64,000 nt of DNA from the NCBI GenBank assembly GCA_020853575.1, contig JADYYP010000082.1, forward strand, positions 1 through 64,000, given 5' to 3'. The notes under the pieces were generated by a model. It did not search any database, was not told the origin of the DNA, and saw only the letters and a program-made list of their open reading frames with translations. Each line of letters begins with the position of its first letter. Positions within the stretch are counted from its first letter, which is position 1. A program made the position numbers and the translations under genes. Positions 1 through 8,894 of this stretch are shown piece after piece. This DNA is from Planctomycetota bacterium (GTDB lineage: Bacteria > Planctomycetota > UBA1135 > GCA-002686595).

Positions 1-60
1 TCCCCAAGCGCCTGCGAACGCCGCTCAAGATGCCACCGATGTAGTGGGAACGGACAGCAA

Positions 61-90
61 CAAAACGGCCCTGGCACACGCCCCAGGGCC
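61..90 (-). terminator. Rho-independent terminator of the astacin-RCC1 gene
   Basis: On the minus strand an 8-bp perfect stem (GGCCCTGG at 90-83 with CCAGGGCC at 74-67, 8-base loop) is followed by GTTTTG. It lies about 20 bases past the stop codon of the metalloprotease gene, so that gene appears to end here on purpose although its last domain is only half length. Confidence 0.6.
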
Positions 91-109
91 GATCTTGACC
101 GACAACCTT

Positions 110-1909
110 TCAAGTCAGGCTAGAGCTTGTTCCCCACGGCGCAGCGGACCTCCCTGACAATCCGTAGTAGAAGTAACCGATCCGCTGACCCTCGACGGCG
201 TTGCAAGTCACGAGGAAGCCACTCGTTGCCGTTGCACTCGGCGCGCCTGCGCTCGACATCCATGGCGTGCAGCCAGTTGAGCTCGTGCCTGCTGTGCAGT
301 AGCTCAGAATCTCGCCCCAGACCGGCTGAAGGCGTGAAATCGTATGATCGTAGCCGGCGTCAACCTCGACATAGCGATACCCTGGCGGGGGCGGTGGCAC
401 ATTGCACTGTCCGTCTGCATTGCTGCCCCACGCCTTGAGAACTCCGTCGCTGCGGAGGCCCAGGCTGTGGTATCCATCGGCATCGGCTGAGACGTAGGTA
501 ACACCGGCGGGGAGCACTGGCACATTGCATTGGCCCGATCCACTACGTCCCCAGGCCACGATGTTCCCGTCACTGCGCAGCGCGACAACGTGGGCGTCCC
601 CCGCGGCGATGTCAACGTACCCGACCCCCGCGGGCGGTGCCGGCACGATGCACTGATTGTAGTCGTTCGCACCCCAAGCCACGACGGAGCCGTCGCTTCG
701 CCGGGCAACGCTGAAGGCCCAGCCAGCTGCAATTTCGACGTAGGTCAGTCCACCGGAGAGCGCTGGTACGTTGCACTGTCCCGCACTGTTGTTGCCCCAA
801 GCGACGACTGATCCATCGCTGCGCCTCGCGACGCCATGCCTCTGTCCTGCGGCAACCTCGACGTACGTAATCCCCGAGGGCAGCGAGGGGACGCTGCACT
901 GTCCATGCAGGTTCCATCCCCAGCCGAGAGCCGATCCATCGCTACGAAGTGCGAGGCAGTAGCTGCGCCCCGCAGACACCTGCACGTACCGAATTCCCGG
1001 CGGCAGAGCCGGCACATTGCAAACTCCGTCGGAGTTGTCACCCCAAACGAGTACCTGCCCATCGCGGGTCCGAACGGCGCTGTGTCGCCAGCCGGCGTCG
1101 ACTTCTACGAACGCAGCCGGAGTCGGATCATTGAGCAACCCCCATATGTTGTTGATGCCCCACGAGTCGATGGTGCTGTCCACCGCTCCATAGGCATTCT
1201 CCATGTCGAGAATGTCGCCCGCGCTCAGGTACGCCAGCTGTCCGATTGCAGCGGCGGAAGAAATAGTCTCGCAGCCGATTGCGCAGTTGCAGTACGTTCC
1301 GGCGGGACAACAAACCGAGAATGCACAGCGGTGGTAGTGCATGACGGAATCGAAGTCATACGGAGTGGCGGTGGTGAGCCACTCGGTCGCCTGGTATGCA
1401 TTGAAGTTGTGGCTCAAGTTCGCCTGGATATTCGCCCATAGAATCGAAACGAAGCCGTCGCGGTCCCAGCGACTCTGTTCATGCCAGAACCCGAGCGCGT
1501 GACACAGCTCGTGCACGATGATGTAGCGGCTCTCCCAGTTTGCGAGCGTGAGCTGTTGCGCGCCCCCGATCATTCCGACGTAGGACGAGTTCGAAGCGCC
1601 AGACACGATTCGCACGTAGTTCGTCGCCCCGTTCGGGCGAGGGACGAAGCGGACCATCGCTCCACAGGAGCGCCACTGGTTCATCGCGGTCTCCACCTCC
1701 GCTCGGTGGAATGCGCTGACATTGGCATCGAACTCGTAGTACACAACACCGGCGGGCCAGCTGATCGGAGGAGACTCCGGCTGAGCGGGCAAGGAGCATT
1801 CCGGGCTCTGCTGCGGTCGCGCTGCCGTACCTGCCGCAAGGGCCGCGATCAGGATCGCGATGCGGGATGCACGGACTACTTGGCTTGCGTTCGAGGCACG
1901 GTGCGTCAT
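110..1909 (-). CDS. Secreted astacin-like (M12A) metalloprotease with RCC1-like propeller and truncated C-terminal domain
   Basis: A 599-residue exported protein. A signal peptide covers about residues 1-30 (hydrophobic IAILIAALAAG). The catalytic domain has the astacin zinc motif HELCHALGFWHEQSR (His133, Glu134, His137, His143) and the Met-turn SVMHY near 188-192. Residues about 245-535 hold six full and one partial 40-residue repeat of the type YVEVAAG-x-H-x-x-x-RSDGSVVAWG, typical of an RCC1-like seven-blade propeller. The end (537-599) begins like the C-terminal domain of neighbouring exported proteins (YCTAGTSSTGC, VEGQ, APWG) but stops where the others continue with LCVKAPTQRT. The ATG start has GAGG six bases upstream. 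Extracellular protein hydrolysis is inferred; the propeller may bind a substrate or surface. Protease assignment is firm, the role of the rest is not. Confidence 0.88.
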   Translation of the reverse strand: MTHRASNASQVVRASRIAILIAALAAGTAARPQQSPECSLPAQPESPPISWPAGVVYYEFDANVSAFHRAEVETAMNQWRSCGAMVRFVPRPNGATNYVRIVSGASNSSYVGMIGGAQQLTLANWESRYIIVHELCHALGFWHEQSRWDRDGFVSILWANIQANLSHNFNAYQATEWLTTATPYDFDSVMHYHRCAFSVCCPAGTYCNCAIGCETISSAAAIGQLAYLSAGDILDMENAYGAVDSTIDSWGINNIWGLLNDPTPAAFVEVDAGWRHSAVRTRDGQVLVWGDNSDGVCNVPALPPGIRYVQVSAGRSYCLALRSDGSALGWGWNLHGQCSVPSLPSGITYVEVAAGQRHGVARRSDGSVVAWGNNSAGQCNVPALSGGLTYVEIAAGWAFSVARRSDGSVVAWGANDYNQCIVPAPPAGVGYVDIAAGDAHVVALRSDGNIVAWGRSGSGQCNVPVLPAGVTYVSADADGYHSLGLRSDGVLKAWGSNADGQCNVPPPPPGYRYVEVDAGYDHTISRLQPVWGEILSYCTAGTSSTGCTPWMSSAGAPSATATSGFLVTCNAVEGQRIGYFYYGLSGRSAAPWGTSSSLT

Positions 1910-2040
1910 GGTTGACCTCGGAGCTATTGCTCGGACACCCCGGCATATCGCGATCTAGGTTCGCTGCGTTCGGTTGAGTCCGGATTCTTCGATCCGGTCG
2001 CGATCGCTGGCCTTGCCAGCTGCGCGGTAGTCTCGTCCCG

Positions 2041-2655
2041 ATGAGCGAGCTCGAGATCGTGTACCTGGTGACGAATCCGGCGATGCCGGGGTTGGTGAAG
2101 ATCGGGCGCACGGGGCGCGGCGACGCGCGGGCGCGGATCGGGGAGCTGTATTCGACGGGCGTGCCGGTGCCGTTCACGTTGGAGTACGCGTGCAGGGTGA
2201 AGGACGGCGCGGAGGTCGAGCGCGCGCTGCACGTGGCGTTCGGGCCGCAGCGGTTGAACGTCCGGCGCGAGTTCTTCCGCATCGATCCCGAGCAGGCGAT
2301 CGCGATCCTGCGGCTGCTCCACACGGAGGATGCGACACGCGAGGTCGAGGCGCAACGCGACGGAGTCGACGCGGAGTCCCGCGCCGCCGCGGACGAGCTG
2401 CGCAAGCGGCGGCCGAATTTGAACTTCGAGGAGATGGGCATTCCGATCGGCTCGCTGTTGGAGTCGGCGCACGGTCCGGTGACGGTCACGGTGGTGGGCC
2501 CGCGACGCGTGCGCCTGGGTGACGAGGAGCTGTCGCTGAGCGCCGCGACGTCGCGCGTGCTGCAACTCGACTACTCGGTCGCGCCCGGCGCCCACTGGAC
2601 TTTCCGTGGACGGCGCATCAACGCGATCTACGACGAAACCTACGGCCTGGAATGA
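2041..2655 (+). CDS. GIY-YIG superfamily protein (T5orf172/MUG113-like)
   Basis: A 204-residue protein whose first 90 residues fit the T5orf172 branch of the GIY-YIG nuclease fold: VYLVTN and VKIGRT stand for the GIY and YIG elements, followed by an Arg-rich helix (RARIGELYSTG) and the conserved Glu region AEVERALHVAF. The second half (NFEEMGIPIGSLL, VTVVGPRRV, YEETY-like end) resembles the DUF4357-like tail seen on stand-alone members of this family. Such proteins occur singly in many bacteria and phages; their substrates are mostly unknown. It is transcribed away from the protease gene and towards the alcohol dehydrogenase, 62 bases before that start. No restriction or homing partner lies beside it, so a nuclease role is inferred from fold only. 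Confidence 0.75.
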   Translation: MSELEIVYLVTNPAMPGLVKIGRTGRGDARARIGELYSTGVPVPFTLEYACRVKDGAEVERALHVAFGPQRLNVRREFFRIDPEQAIAILRLLHTEDATREVEAQRDGVDAESRAAADELRKRRPNLNFEEMGIPIGSLLESAHGPVTVTVVGPRRVRLGDEELSLSAATSRVLQLDYSVAPGAHWTFRGRRINAIYDETYGLE

Positions 2656-2717
2656 TGCGCTCGACGCGCTTCGGCGCGGCGCATCCGCGCGGTACCTTGT
2701 TGGGCTGGAGGTCAGCG

Positions 2718-3866
2718 ATGAACACGGAAGCACAGTCTTCGGCCACGAGCGCCGCGTCCAAGGTCACCACGTACGAGGCCAAGGCCTATTCAGCGCGGGG
2801 ACCGAGCTCCGGGCTCGCGCCGGACACCATTCGGCGCCGCGTGCCGACCGCTCGCGACGTGCAGATTCAGGTGCTCTATTGCGGCATTTGCCACTCGGAC
2901 TTGCACCAGGCGCGCGATGAGTGGCGCAAGGTGATGCCGACGGTCTATCCCTGCGTGCCGGGGCACGAGATCGTCGGGCGCGCGGTCAAGGTCGGCAGCG
3001 CGGTGAGCAAGATCAAGGTGGGCGAGCTCGTCGCCGTGGGCTGCATGGTCGATTCGTGTCGCACGTGCAGCGCGTGTCGCGAAGGGGTCGAGCAATTCTG
3101 CGAGGGACCGGCGACGTTCACTTACAACGGTCCGGACAAGCACATCGGCGGCGTGACCTTCGGCGGATATTCGGAGAGCGTCGTCGTCGACCAGGACTTC
3201 GTGCTCAAGGTCTCCGAGAGCTTGGACCCGGCCGGCGCCGCTCCGCTGGTGTGCGCGGGCATCACGACCTACTCGCCACTGCGCTACTGGAACGTGCGCC
3301 ATGGCCACAAGGTCGGCGTGGTCGGTCTGGGTGGGCTGGGGCACATGGGCGTGAAATTCGCGCGTGCCTTCGGGGCGCGTGTGGTGGTGTTCACGACCTC
3401 TCCGAGCAAGGCTCGGGACGCACTGCGCTTGGGCGCGCACGAGGTCGTCGTGTCCACGAACAGCGCCGAGATGCAGCAGCACGCCGGCAGTTTCGACTTC
3501 ATCCTCGACACCGTCTCGGCCGCGCACGATCTGAATGCGTACCTGAACCTGCTCAAGCGCGACGGCACGATGACGCTCGTCGGAGCTCCGGAGGACGCGT
3601 CGGCGATCGATTCCTTCAGCCTGCTCTTCGGGCGCCGGCGGCTCACGGGCTCGATCATCGGCGGCATCCGCGAAACGCAGGAGATGCTCGACTTCTGCGC
3701 CGAGCACTCGATCACCGCCGACGTCGAGGTGATCCCCGCGTCGAAGATCGACGAAGCCTACGAGCGACTGCTCGCGGGCGACGTCAGGTACCGCTTCGTG
3801 ATCGACATGGCCTCGCTCCACGGTGCTCGCGCGAGCGCGCCGCGGACCGGTGCGCCGCGCGGATAG
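2718..3866 (+). CDS. Zinc-dependent alcohol dehydrogenase, YahK/cinnamyl-alcohol type
   Basis: A 382-residue medium-chain dehydrogenase that should interconvert aldehydes and alcohols with NAD(P)H in the cytoplasm. Catalytic zinc ligands are in CGICHSDLH (Cys55, His59 region) and PGHE (His83-Glu84); the structural zinc site is the four-Cys loop SCRTCSACREGVEQFC; the nucleotide-binding turn is GVVGLGGLGHMGVKFA. The motif set matches the YahK/AdhA-like, broad-specificity aldehyde reductase branch. An in-frame ATG lies at 2652, but the start at 2718 is preceded by GGAGG with a 6-base spacer and also fits family length. It faces the leftward gene at 3970 and shares a probable terminator with it. 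Physiological substrate unknown. Confidence 0.9.
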   Translation: MNTEAQSSATSAASKVTTYEAKAYSARGPSSGLAPDTIRRRVPTARDVQIQVLYCGICHSDLHQARDEWRKVMPTVYPCVPGHEIVGRAVKVGSAVSKIKVGELVAVGCMVDSCRTCSACREGVEQFCEGPATFTYNGPDKHIGGVTFGGYSESVVVDQDFVLKVSESLDPAGAAPLVCAGITTYSPLRYWNVRHGHKVGVVGLGGLGHMGVKFARAFGARVVVFTTSPSKARDALRLGAHEVVVSTNSAEMQQHAGSFDFILDTVSAAHDLNAYLNLLKRDGTMTLVGAPEDASAIDSFSLLFGRRRLTGSIIGGIRETQEMLDFCAEHSITADVEVIPASKIDEAYERLLAGDVRYRFVIDMASLHGARASAPRTGAPRG

Positions 3867-3904
3867 GGCCACCGTCCTCCTGGACGATCGAGCTCGAACG
3901 CAAG

Positions 3905-3935
3905 GCGGCCGGTGGACGCTCGGTCCTCCGGCCGC
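3905..3935. terminator. Hairpin between two convergent genes
   Basis: A perfect 8-bp inverted repeat, GCGGCCGG (3905-3912) and CCGGCCGC (3928-3935), with a 15-base loop lies between the stop codons at 3866 and 3970. There is no clear T run, so it is a candidate bidirectional terminator only. Confidence 0.4.
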
Positions 3936-3969
3936 TGCGAGGGCAGGTGCGAGTCGCCTGCACGCGCGA

Positions 3970-5130
3970 TCAGCGTTGCTGGTGTCCGATGATCATCCCA
4001 CGGATGTCGTGGAGCAGGTTCTTGCCCTGGATCTCCCACAGTCCGCTGGCTTGGCGCTTGATGAACGGATTGCTCGCCACGAACACGCCCGTGCTGAGCG
4101 GGGCACCACCGGGGTCGAGCGCCTCGACGCAGCTCACGATCGGCGCGCTCGATGCGACGTAGGCGTGCGCGTCGGTCCACACCAACGCCTTGCTGTTCGG
4201 ATTCGCCGGCAGAGCTCCGGTGTAGGCGCGCGAGTACAGCGACATCACGCCCCAGCAGTTCGCGATGGGCGCGCCGCCGGGCGCGAGCAACTCCACGATC
4301 GAGTCCGCGGTCAAGCGGTGCCGGAAGAACCACACGTGCTGGTCGTTCCAAATGTACGCGGCTCCCTGGGCGTCGGACGGTGAGACGCTGGAGTCGAACG
4401 CGCTGTCGACCGCGAGCACCCCGCGCGTGTTGGCGATGGCCGCTCCGCTCGGATCGAGCACGCTCGAGTAGCTCGAGATGATCGTTCCGTCGGCGAAGTC
4501 GACCTCGACCAAGTACACGCCGGTGCTCGTGAAGGCGAGCGCGCTGGCGACGATGTGCGAGTCGACCGCGCTCGGATTGGGGTCGACGTCCTCGACGCGA
4601 CTGGCGAGCACGCATACGCCTTGGACCGTGCCGGCGAGCACGCCGGCCACTTGCACCGTGCCGTTGCACTCGACGGCCCACAGGGCCTGCTGATCCCACA
4701 CCAGCGCGCCCAGGTGCGGCCGCACGGCGAGATTCGCGGTTCCCGCGGCGTCCTTGGTGACGATGAATCCGCCATTGAGCGTGGCCACGCCCATGCACTG
4801 CGCCATGGGCACCGGCGGCGCGGGGAGTTGCAGCACCTCGGAGCTCGTGGGTAGCGTGGTTCCGCTGCCGGACACGAACCACAGGTGGTCGCGGTTCCAG
4901 GCCAACGAGCCCCACTGCAGTCCGGCGACCGTTCCGGGGCCGGTGGAGGGGCCGATGTCGTGCGCTCCGAGTTGCGCCGACCCGTCGGCGACTCCTCCGC
5001 CGCCGAGATTGCGGAACCACAGCGTGCCGTCGCCGGGGTCGGAGGGCACGAGCGTCAGGCTCGACTGTGCGGCCGCGAGGGAGCTCAGGATCGACAGGGA
5101 CAGCGCAGCGAGACTCGAGCGGAGCATCAT
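3970..5130 (-). CDS. Secreted protein of unknown function
   Basis: A 386-residue exported protein with a clear signal peptide (MMLRSSLAALSLSILSSLAAA, cleavage near AAAQ). The mature part is rich in Gly, Ala, Asp and Trp and repeats a loose unit in which a value is described and shown (for example GSLAWNRDHLWFVSG, GALVWDQQALWAVEC, AAYIWNDQHVWFFRH, KALVWTDAHAYVA), suggesting a beta-propeller of about 70-residue blades. It ends without the YCTAG-type C-terminal domain found on neighbours. The start ATG has GAGGTG upstream; a much longer open frame extends upstream but lacks coding character before the signal peptide. I do not recognise a family; a structural or binding role outside the cytoplasm is inferred. 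Confidence 0.75.
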   Translation of the reverse strand: MMLRSSLAALSLSILSSLAAAQSSLTLVPSDPGDGTLWFRNLGGGGVADGSAQLGAHDIGPSTGPGTVAGLQWGSLAWNRDHLWFVSGSGTTLPTSSEVLQLPAPPVPMAQCMGVATLNGGFIVTKDAAGTANLAVRPHLGALVWDQQALWAVECNGTVQVAGVLAGTVQGVCVLASRVEDVDPNPSAVDSHIVASALAFTSTGVYLVEVDFADGTIISSYSSVLDPSGAAIANTRGVLAVDSAFDSSVSPSDAQGAAYIWNDQHVWFFRHRLTADSIVELLAPGGAPIANCWGVMSLYSRAYTGALPANPNSKALVWTDAHAYVASSAPIVSCVEALDPGGAPLSTGVFVASNPFIKRQASGLWEIQGKNLLHDIRGMIIGHQQR

Positions 5131-5423
5131 GATCGGTGTTTCACCTCGTGAGGAAGCTCGCGGCGCCGAGGGACCGCGCAGGGTCCCCGGGGGGATGCTC
5201 CGCCGGCGGCGGAGTCGAACATCGCCGGAGGCGAGCTTCGTTCGCCCCCTCCAACGCGATCCATGGCTCGCCAGCGACACGAATTCTCCGATGGTTGCCG
5301 ATTCGCGCCGAGTCGAGCGGTTTCCGCCGAAAGCTGTCGCGCGCTGCGCCCCGCTTGCGTCTTGGTGCGCGCGCCCTCGGTGCTCCGCTTGCCGTTCGCG
5401 AAGGCCTGGTCGAGAATCGCTCC
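5131..5423. other. Divergent intergenic region
   Basis: The 293 bases between the leftward secreted protein and the rightward ECF sigma gene must carry both promoters. It holds short G+C-rich inverted repeats (for example around CCGCCGGCGGCGG near 5200). I could not pick a convincing -35/-10 pair, and the open frames crossing it look non-coding. Confidence 0.5.
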
Positions 5424-6008
5424 ATGCCCCGCGGGGCAGTCCCCATGGATTCTCCGACACAGCGCGTCGACGAGTTGCTCCGGAGTGCCGCGGCAGGCGA
5501 TCGCGACGCCGAGCGCGCGAGCTTCGAGCTCATCTACGACGAATTGCGGCGCCGCGCGCGTGCTCTGATGAATCGCCAGGCCAAGCACCACACCCTGCAG
5601 ACGACTGCACTGGTCCACGAGGCCTACTTGCGGATGTGCGGAGCGGACTCCGCGCGCATCGAAGGCAAGCGGCACTTCCTGTTGCTCGCCACGCGCGCGA
5701 TGCGCTCGATCCTGATCGACCACGCGCGCCGGCGTGGTGCGGAGAAGCGCGGCGGAGCGCGAGAACGCGTGACGGTCGAGCTCGCGGAGGTCGCTGGCGA
5801 AGTCGCGGAGCTCGACATCGTCGCCTTGAACGACGCGCTCGAGCGTCTGGAGCAGCTCGACGCTCAGATGGCCAAGGTGGCGGAGCTGCGTTGCTTCGGT
5901 GGGCTGTCGAGCGAGGAGATCGCCGGGATCCTCGACGTCTCGTCGCGCACGGTCGAGCGCTCGTGGCGTTTCGCCCGCGCCTGGCTGCAGCGCGAGCTCG
6001 ACGGCTGA
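5424..6008 (+). CDS. ECF RNA polymerase sigma factor (TIGR02999-like)
   Basis: A 194-residue sigma factor with an ECF two-domain layout. Region 2 includes LIYDELRRRARALMNRQ and the family signature TTALVHEAYLRM; the middle contains FLLLATRAMRSILIDHARRR; region 4 is a helix-turn-helix LRCFGGLSSEEIAGILDVSSRTVERSWRFARAWL. This pattern is that of the ECF group common in Planctomycetota and Acidobacteriota that travels with Ser/Thr kinases rather than anti-sigma factors. The start at 5424 is the longest plausible ATG; ATG 5445 (GGGG eight bases upstream) is equally possible. It converges on the kinase gene whose stop is only 20 bases away. Partner kinase and target promoters are inferred from context only. 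Confidence 0.9.
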   Translation: MPRGAVPMDSPTQRVDELLRSAAAGDRDAERASFELIYDELRRRARALMNRQAKHHTLQTTALVHEAYLRMCGADSARIEGKRHFLLLATRAMRSILIDHARRRGAEKRGGARERVTVELAEVAGEVAELDIVALNDALERLEQLDAQMAKVAELRCFGGLSSEEIAGILDVSSRTVERSWRFARAWLQRELDG

Positions 6009-6031
6009 CGCGCACGGCTGGCGTGCGTCAG
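6005..6031. terminator. Convergent terminator hairpin containing both stop codons
   Basis: CTGACGC (6005-6011) pairs with GCGTCAG (6025-6031), extendable by a G-T and a C-G pair, loop about 9 bases. The stop codon of the sigma gene (6006-6008) and that of the kinase gene (6030-6028) lie in opposite arms of the stem, so one short palindrome ends both genes. Confidence 0.5.
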
Positions 6032-8817
6032 CGCGAGCTCCGCTCGCGATGTCGCTCGCGCCACACGCGAGCTTCGTCCGGCCGGCCCCAGCTCTCGTAC
6101 AACTCGGCCAGGTGATCGAGGCCGATCACGACGCGCACGCTGCGAGCGCCGAGGGCGCGCTCCAGGCGCTCTTGGCAAGCGAGCAGGATCGGCTCGGCCT
6201 CCGCGTGACGGCCCTGCAACGCGAGCGAGCGCGCGACGAGGGCTTCGCTGCTCGCGAGACGCCAGTGGCTCGGATCCAGCCGCGCGCGCCGATCCTCGAG
6301 CACGCGCCGCAGGATCGGCTCGGCCCGCGCACCCTGACCGAGATCGAGCAGGCAGGCACCGTAGCCCACCATGTCGTCGACGGTGGACTCGAGAGTGCCC
6401 TGGATGCGGCGTTCCTCGAAGTACTCAACGTAGTACGGTTCCGCGCAGCGGGCGTCGCCCACGGTCTGCAGAGCGAGGGCGAGCTGGCCGTGGTTCATGA
6501 GCGCGTTCGGCGTGCGCGCACCGAGGCGGGTGTGCGCGGCGTCGGCGAGCTGCAGCTCGTACACGGCCTCCGCGAGCCGCTCCATGCGCCGCAACGTCTC
6601 ACCGCGCACCAAGCGCACGAAGGCGCTGTTGGTTTCGTCCCAGCGCGTGCCCGTCGATTGCGGCTGCAACGCGAGCTCGCACCACGCGAGAGCCTGGTCG
6701 AAGCGGCCCAAGCTCATCAGCGCCATCGCCACGTGCGCGCAGGGCTGCGTGATGCGCGGCGAGGCTTGACCCCACAGCACCATCGCGAGCTCCGCGCTCG
6801 CCAGGCTCCAACTCAGTGCCTCGTCGTGCTTGCCGAGCTCGTATGCACTGATGCCGCAGCGAAACCACACGGACTGCAAGCTCGAGAGCGCCGTGTCCGG
6901 AGCCTTGCTCAACTCCGCGGCGTGTCGAGTCGCCAAAGCGTAGGCCTCGGTGTTGCGGCCGACCGCACGCAGCCACAGCGCTTCCAACTCGGACGCGCGG
7001 TGGCGCCCCGCGGGTTGGTCGCCGACCAGCCCGAGCAGTCGATCGAGATCGCTGCGCGCCTCGTCCACGAGTCCGGCATGCACACGAGCGGCCGCGCGAT
7101 TCCCGAGCACGTGCGCCACGTCCGCGTCGCTGGCCAGTCCGCGGGCGCGCCAGTCGCTGACGCGCTCGAGCGCGAGGTCGTACAGAACGAGTGAGTCGCC
7201 GTGATCGCCGCGCTCCGCCAACGCGGTAGCCAGCAGCTCCGCAGAACGGTGCGTGCCGGGGCTGGCGTCCTGCGAGAGAGCGCGGCTGAGCTGCGCTTGT
7301 TCCGCCAGCTCCGTCGCTCGCGCGATCTCCCCCAGGGACAGGCATGCGATCGCCATGGTCTCGAGCAACCTCGCGCGCACCACGGGCTCGCCGGCGAACT
7401 CGAGCTCGATGCGCTTCGCTCCGGAGTCGAGCAGGTCCCGCGCGAGCACCGGCTCGCCCTGCGCGCGATCGGGCGTCGCCGCGAGGAACAAGCGCACCAG
7501 GAACGACTCGATCGCTTCGGCGTTCGCTGCACGCAACTGCGCAGACAGGGCGTTGGCGTCGGCGTCGTCGCGCGCGCGCGCCTCGAGCATGGCCATGCGG
7601 GCGACACCGACCGCTCCCAGCAGCAGCGCGCACAGCGTCGCGGCGACGCCCGACACCAGCGAGCGGTGGCGACGGGCGAACTTGGCCAGCTGGTACATCG
7701 TCGTCGGAGCACGCGCGCTGACCGGATGGTGCGAGAGGTAGCGCTCGAGGTCCCGCGCGAGCTCCTCGGCGGATCCGTAGCGTCTCGTGCGATCGTGCTC
7801 GGCGGCTTTGGCGAGCACGTGCCGCAGGTCGTCGGGCAGATCGCGGCAACGCGCGATTTCGGCGGACGCGTCGGAGCTCGCCAGCAAGCGCCACGCGGCG
7901 GGCAGCGCGAGCCCGCGGACCTCGACCGGCAAGCGACCCGTGAGCAGCTCGAACGCGACCACTCCGAGCGCGTAGATGTCCGTGCGGGTGTCGACGTCCG
8001 CCGAGCGACCTTCGGCCTGCTCTGGGCTCATGTAGGCCAGGGTTCCCAGCACCTCGCCGGCTTCGGTTCGGTGCGACGCGCCGGCGCGCTCGTCGAGCGC
8101 GCGCGCGATGCCGAAGTCGAGCACCTTGGGAGCGCCGCGCGCATCGATCATCACGTTGCTGGGCTTCAGATCGCGATGGATCACGCCCTGTTGGTGCGCG
8201 GCTTGGACAGCACGCGCGATCGCGATCACCACTTGGATCCGCTCTTCGACGCCGACCGCGGCCCGCGAGCTCCACACGTCGAGCGTTTCGCCCTCGACCA
8301 ACTCCAGCGCGAGGAACGGGACACGCTGGCCGCGGACGGTCGCTGTGCCGGCCTCGTGGATTTGCGCGATGCCCGGGTGGCGCAGTCGCCCGAGCAGCTC
8401 GGCTTCGCGCTCGAAGCGCTGCACGGCGCGCGGATCGTCCAGCGCCACGTCGAGGACCTTCACGGCCACCTCGCGCTTGGGCTTGGACTGGCGCGCGCGG
8501 TACACGCTGCCCATGCCGCCGCTGCCGATCCGGCCGAGGACCTCGTAATCCGCAATGCGCTCGGGGCAGGCGAAGGGCGTCGCAGCCAAGGCCTCGTGAG
8601 CTCGCTCGGCGATCCCGGCGCGCAACTGCGTCTCGCCCCGCGCCTCGGCGTCGAGCAGCGCGACGACCTCGTCGGCCAGCTCGCCATCGGCGTCGCTCTG
8701 CTGGCGCACCCACGCCGCGCGCTCCGAGGGCGCACGCTTCAGAGCGGCTTCGAAGAGCCCTTGGATGCGATGAAAGCGAGCGGGGTCCATCGGGATCGAT
8801 GTTCGGCGACGCTCCAT
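6028..8817 (-). CDS. Transmembrane Ser/Thr protein kinase with C-terminal TPR region (kinase 2)
   Basis: A Hanks-type kinase of 929 residues (start 8817; ATG 8790, beginning MDPARFH, is an alternative). The glycine loop is GRIGSGGMGSVYRA, followed by VAVK (Lys120), catalytic HRDLKPSN (Asp216), DFG (Asp234) and a SPEQAEG activation-segment end, so all catalytic residues are present. One membrane segment follows the kinase (about LVSGVAATLCALLLGAVGVA, near residue 380), leaving a long external or periplasmic region with many 40-residue helical pairs of TPR type (for example ALSWSLASAELAMVLWGQ, HAEAEPILLACQERLERALG). It lies 77 bases after kinase 1 and probably shares its transcript. Signal sensed and targets unknown. 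Confidence 0.9.
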   Translation of the reverse strand: MERRRTSIPMDPARFHRIQGLFEAALKRAPSERAAWVRQQSDADGELADEVVALLDAEARGETQLRAGIAERAHEALAATPFACPERIADYEVLGRIGSGGMGSVYRARQSKPKREVAVKVLDVALDDPRAVQRFEREAELLGRLRHPGIAQIHEAGTATVRGQRVPFLALELVEGETLDVWSSRAAVGVEERIQVVIAIARAVQAAHQQGVIHRDLKPSNVMIDARGAPKVLDFGIARALDERAGASHRTEAGEVLGTLAYMSPEQAEGRSADVDTRTDIYALGVVAFELLTGRLPVEVRGLALPAAWRLLASSDASAEIARCRDLPDDLRHVLAKAAEHDRTRRYGSAEELARDLERYLSHHPVSARAPTTMYQLAKFARRHRSLVSGVAATLCALLLGAVGVARMAMLEARARDDADANALSAQLRAANAEAIESFLVRLFLAATPDRAQGEPVLARDLLDSGAKRIELEFAGEPVVRARLLETMAIACLSLGEIARATELAEQAQLSRALSQDASPGTHRSAELLATALAERGDHGDSLVLYDLALERVSDWRARGLASDADVAHVLGNRAAARVHAGLVDEARSDLDRLLGLVGDQPAGRHRASELEALWLRAVGRNTEAYALATRHAAELSKAPDTALSSLQSVWFRCGISAYELGKHDEALSWSLASAELAMVLWGQASPRITQPCAHVAMALMSLGRFDQALAWCELALQPQSTGTRWDETNSAFVRLVRGETLRRMERLAEAVYELQLADAAHTRLGARTPNALMNHGQLALALQTVGDARCAEPYYVEYFEERRIQGTLESTVDDMVGYGACLLDLGQGARAEPILRRVLEDRRARLDPSHWRLASSEALVARSLALQGRHAEAEPILLACQERLERALGARSVRVVIGLDHLAELYESWGRPDEARVWRERHRERSSR

Positions 8818-8894
8818 GTTGACACCAGATGGCGCGTTGGAGCACAGACGTGTGCCGACGGACGACGGATGGCCAGCGCTCCTCCCGCGGTTCG

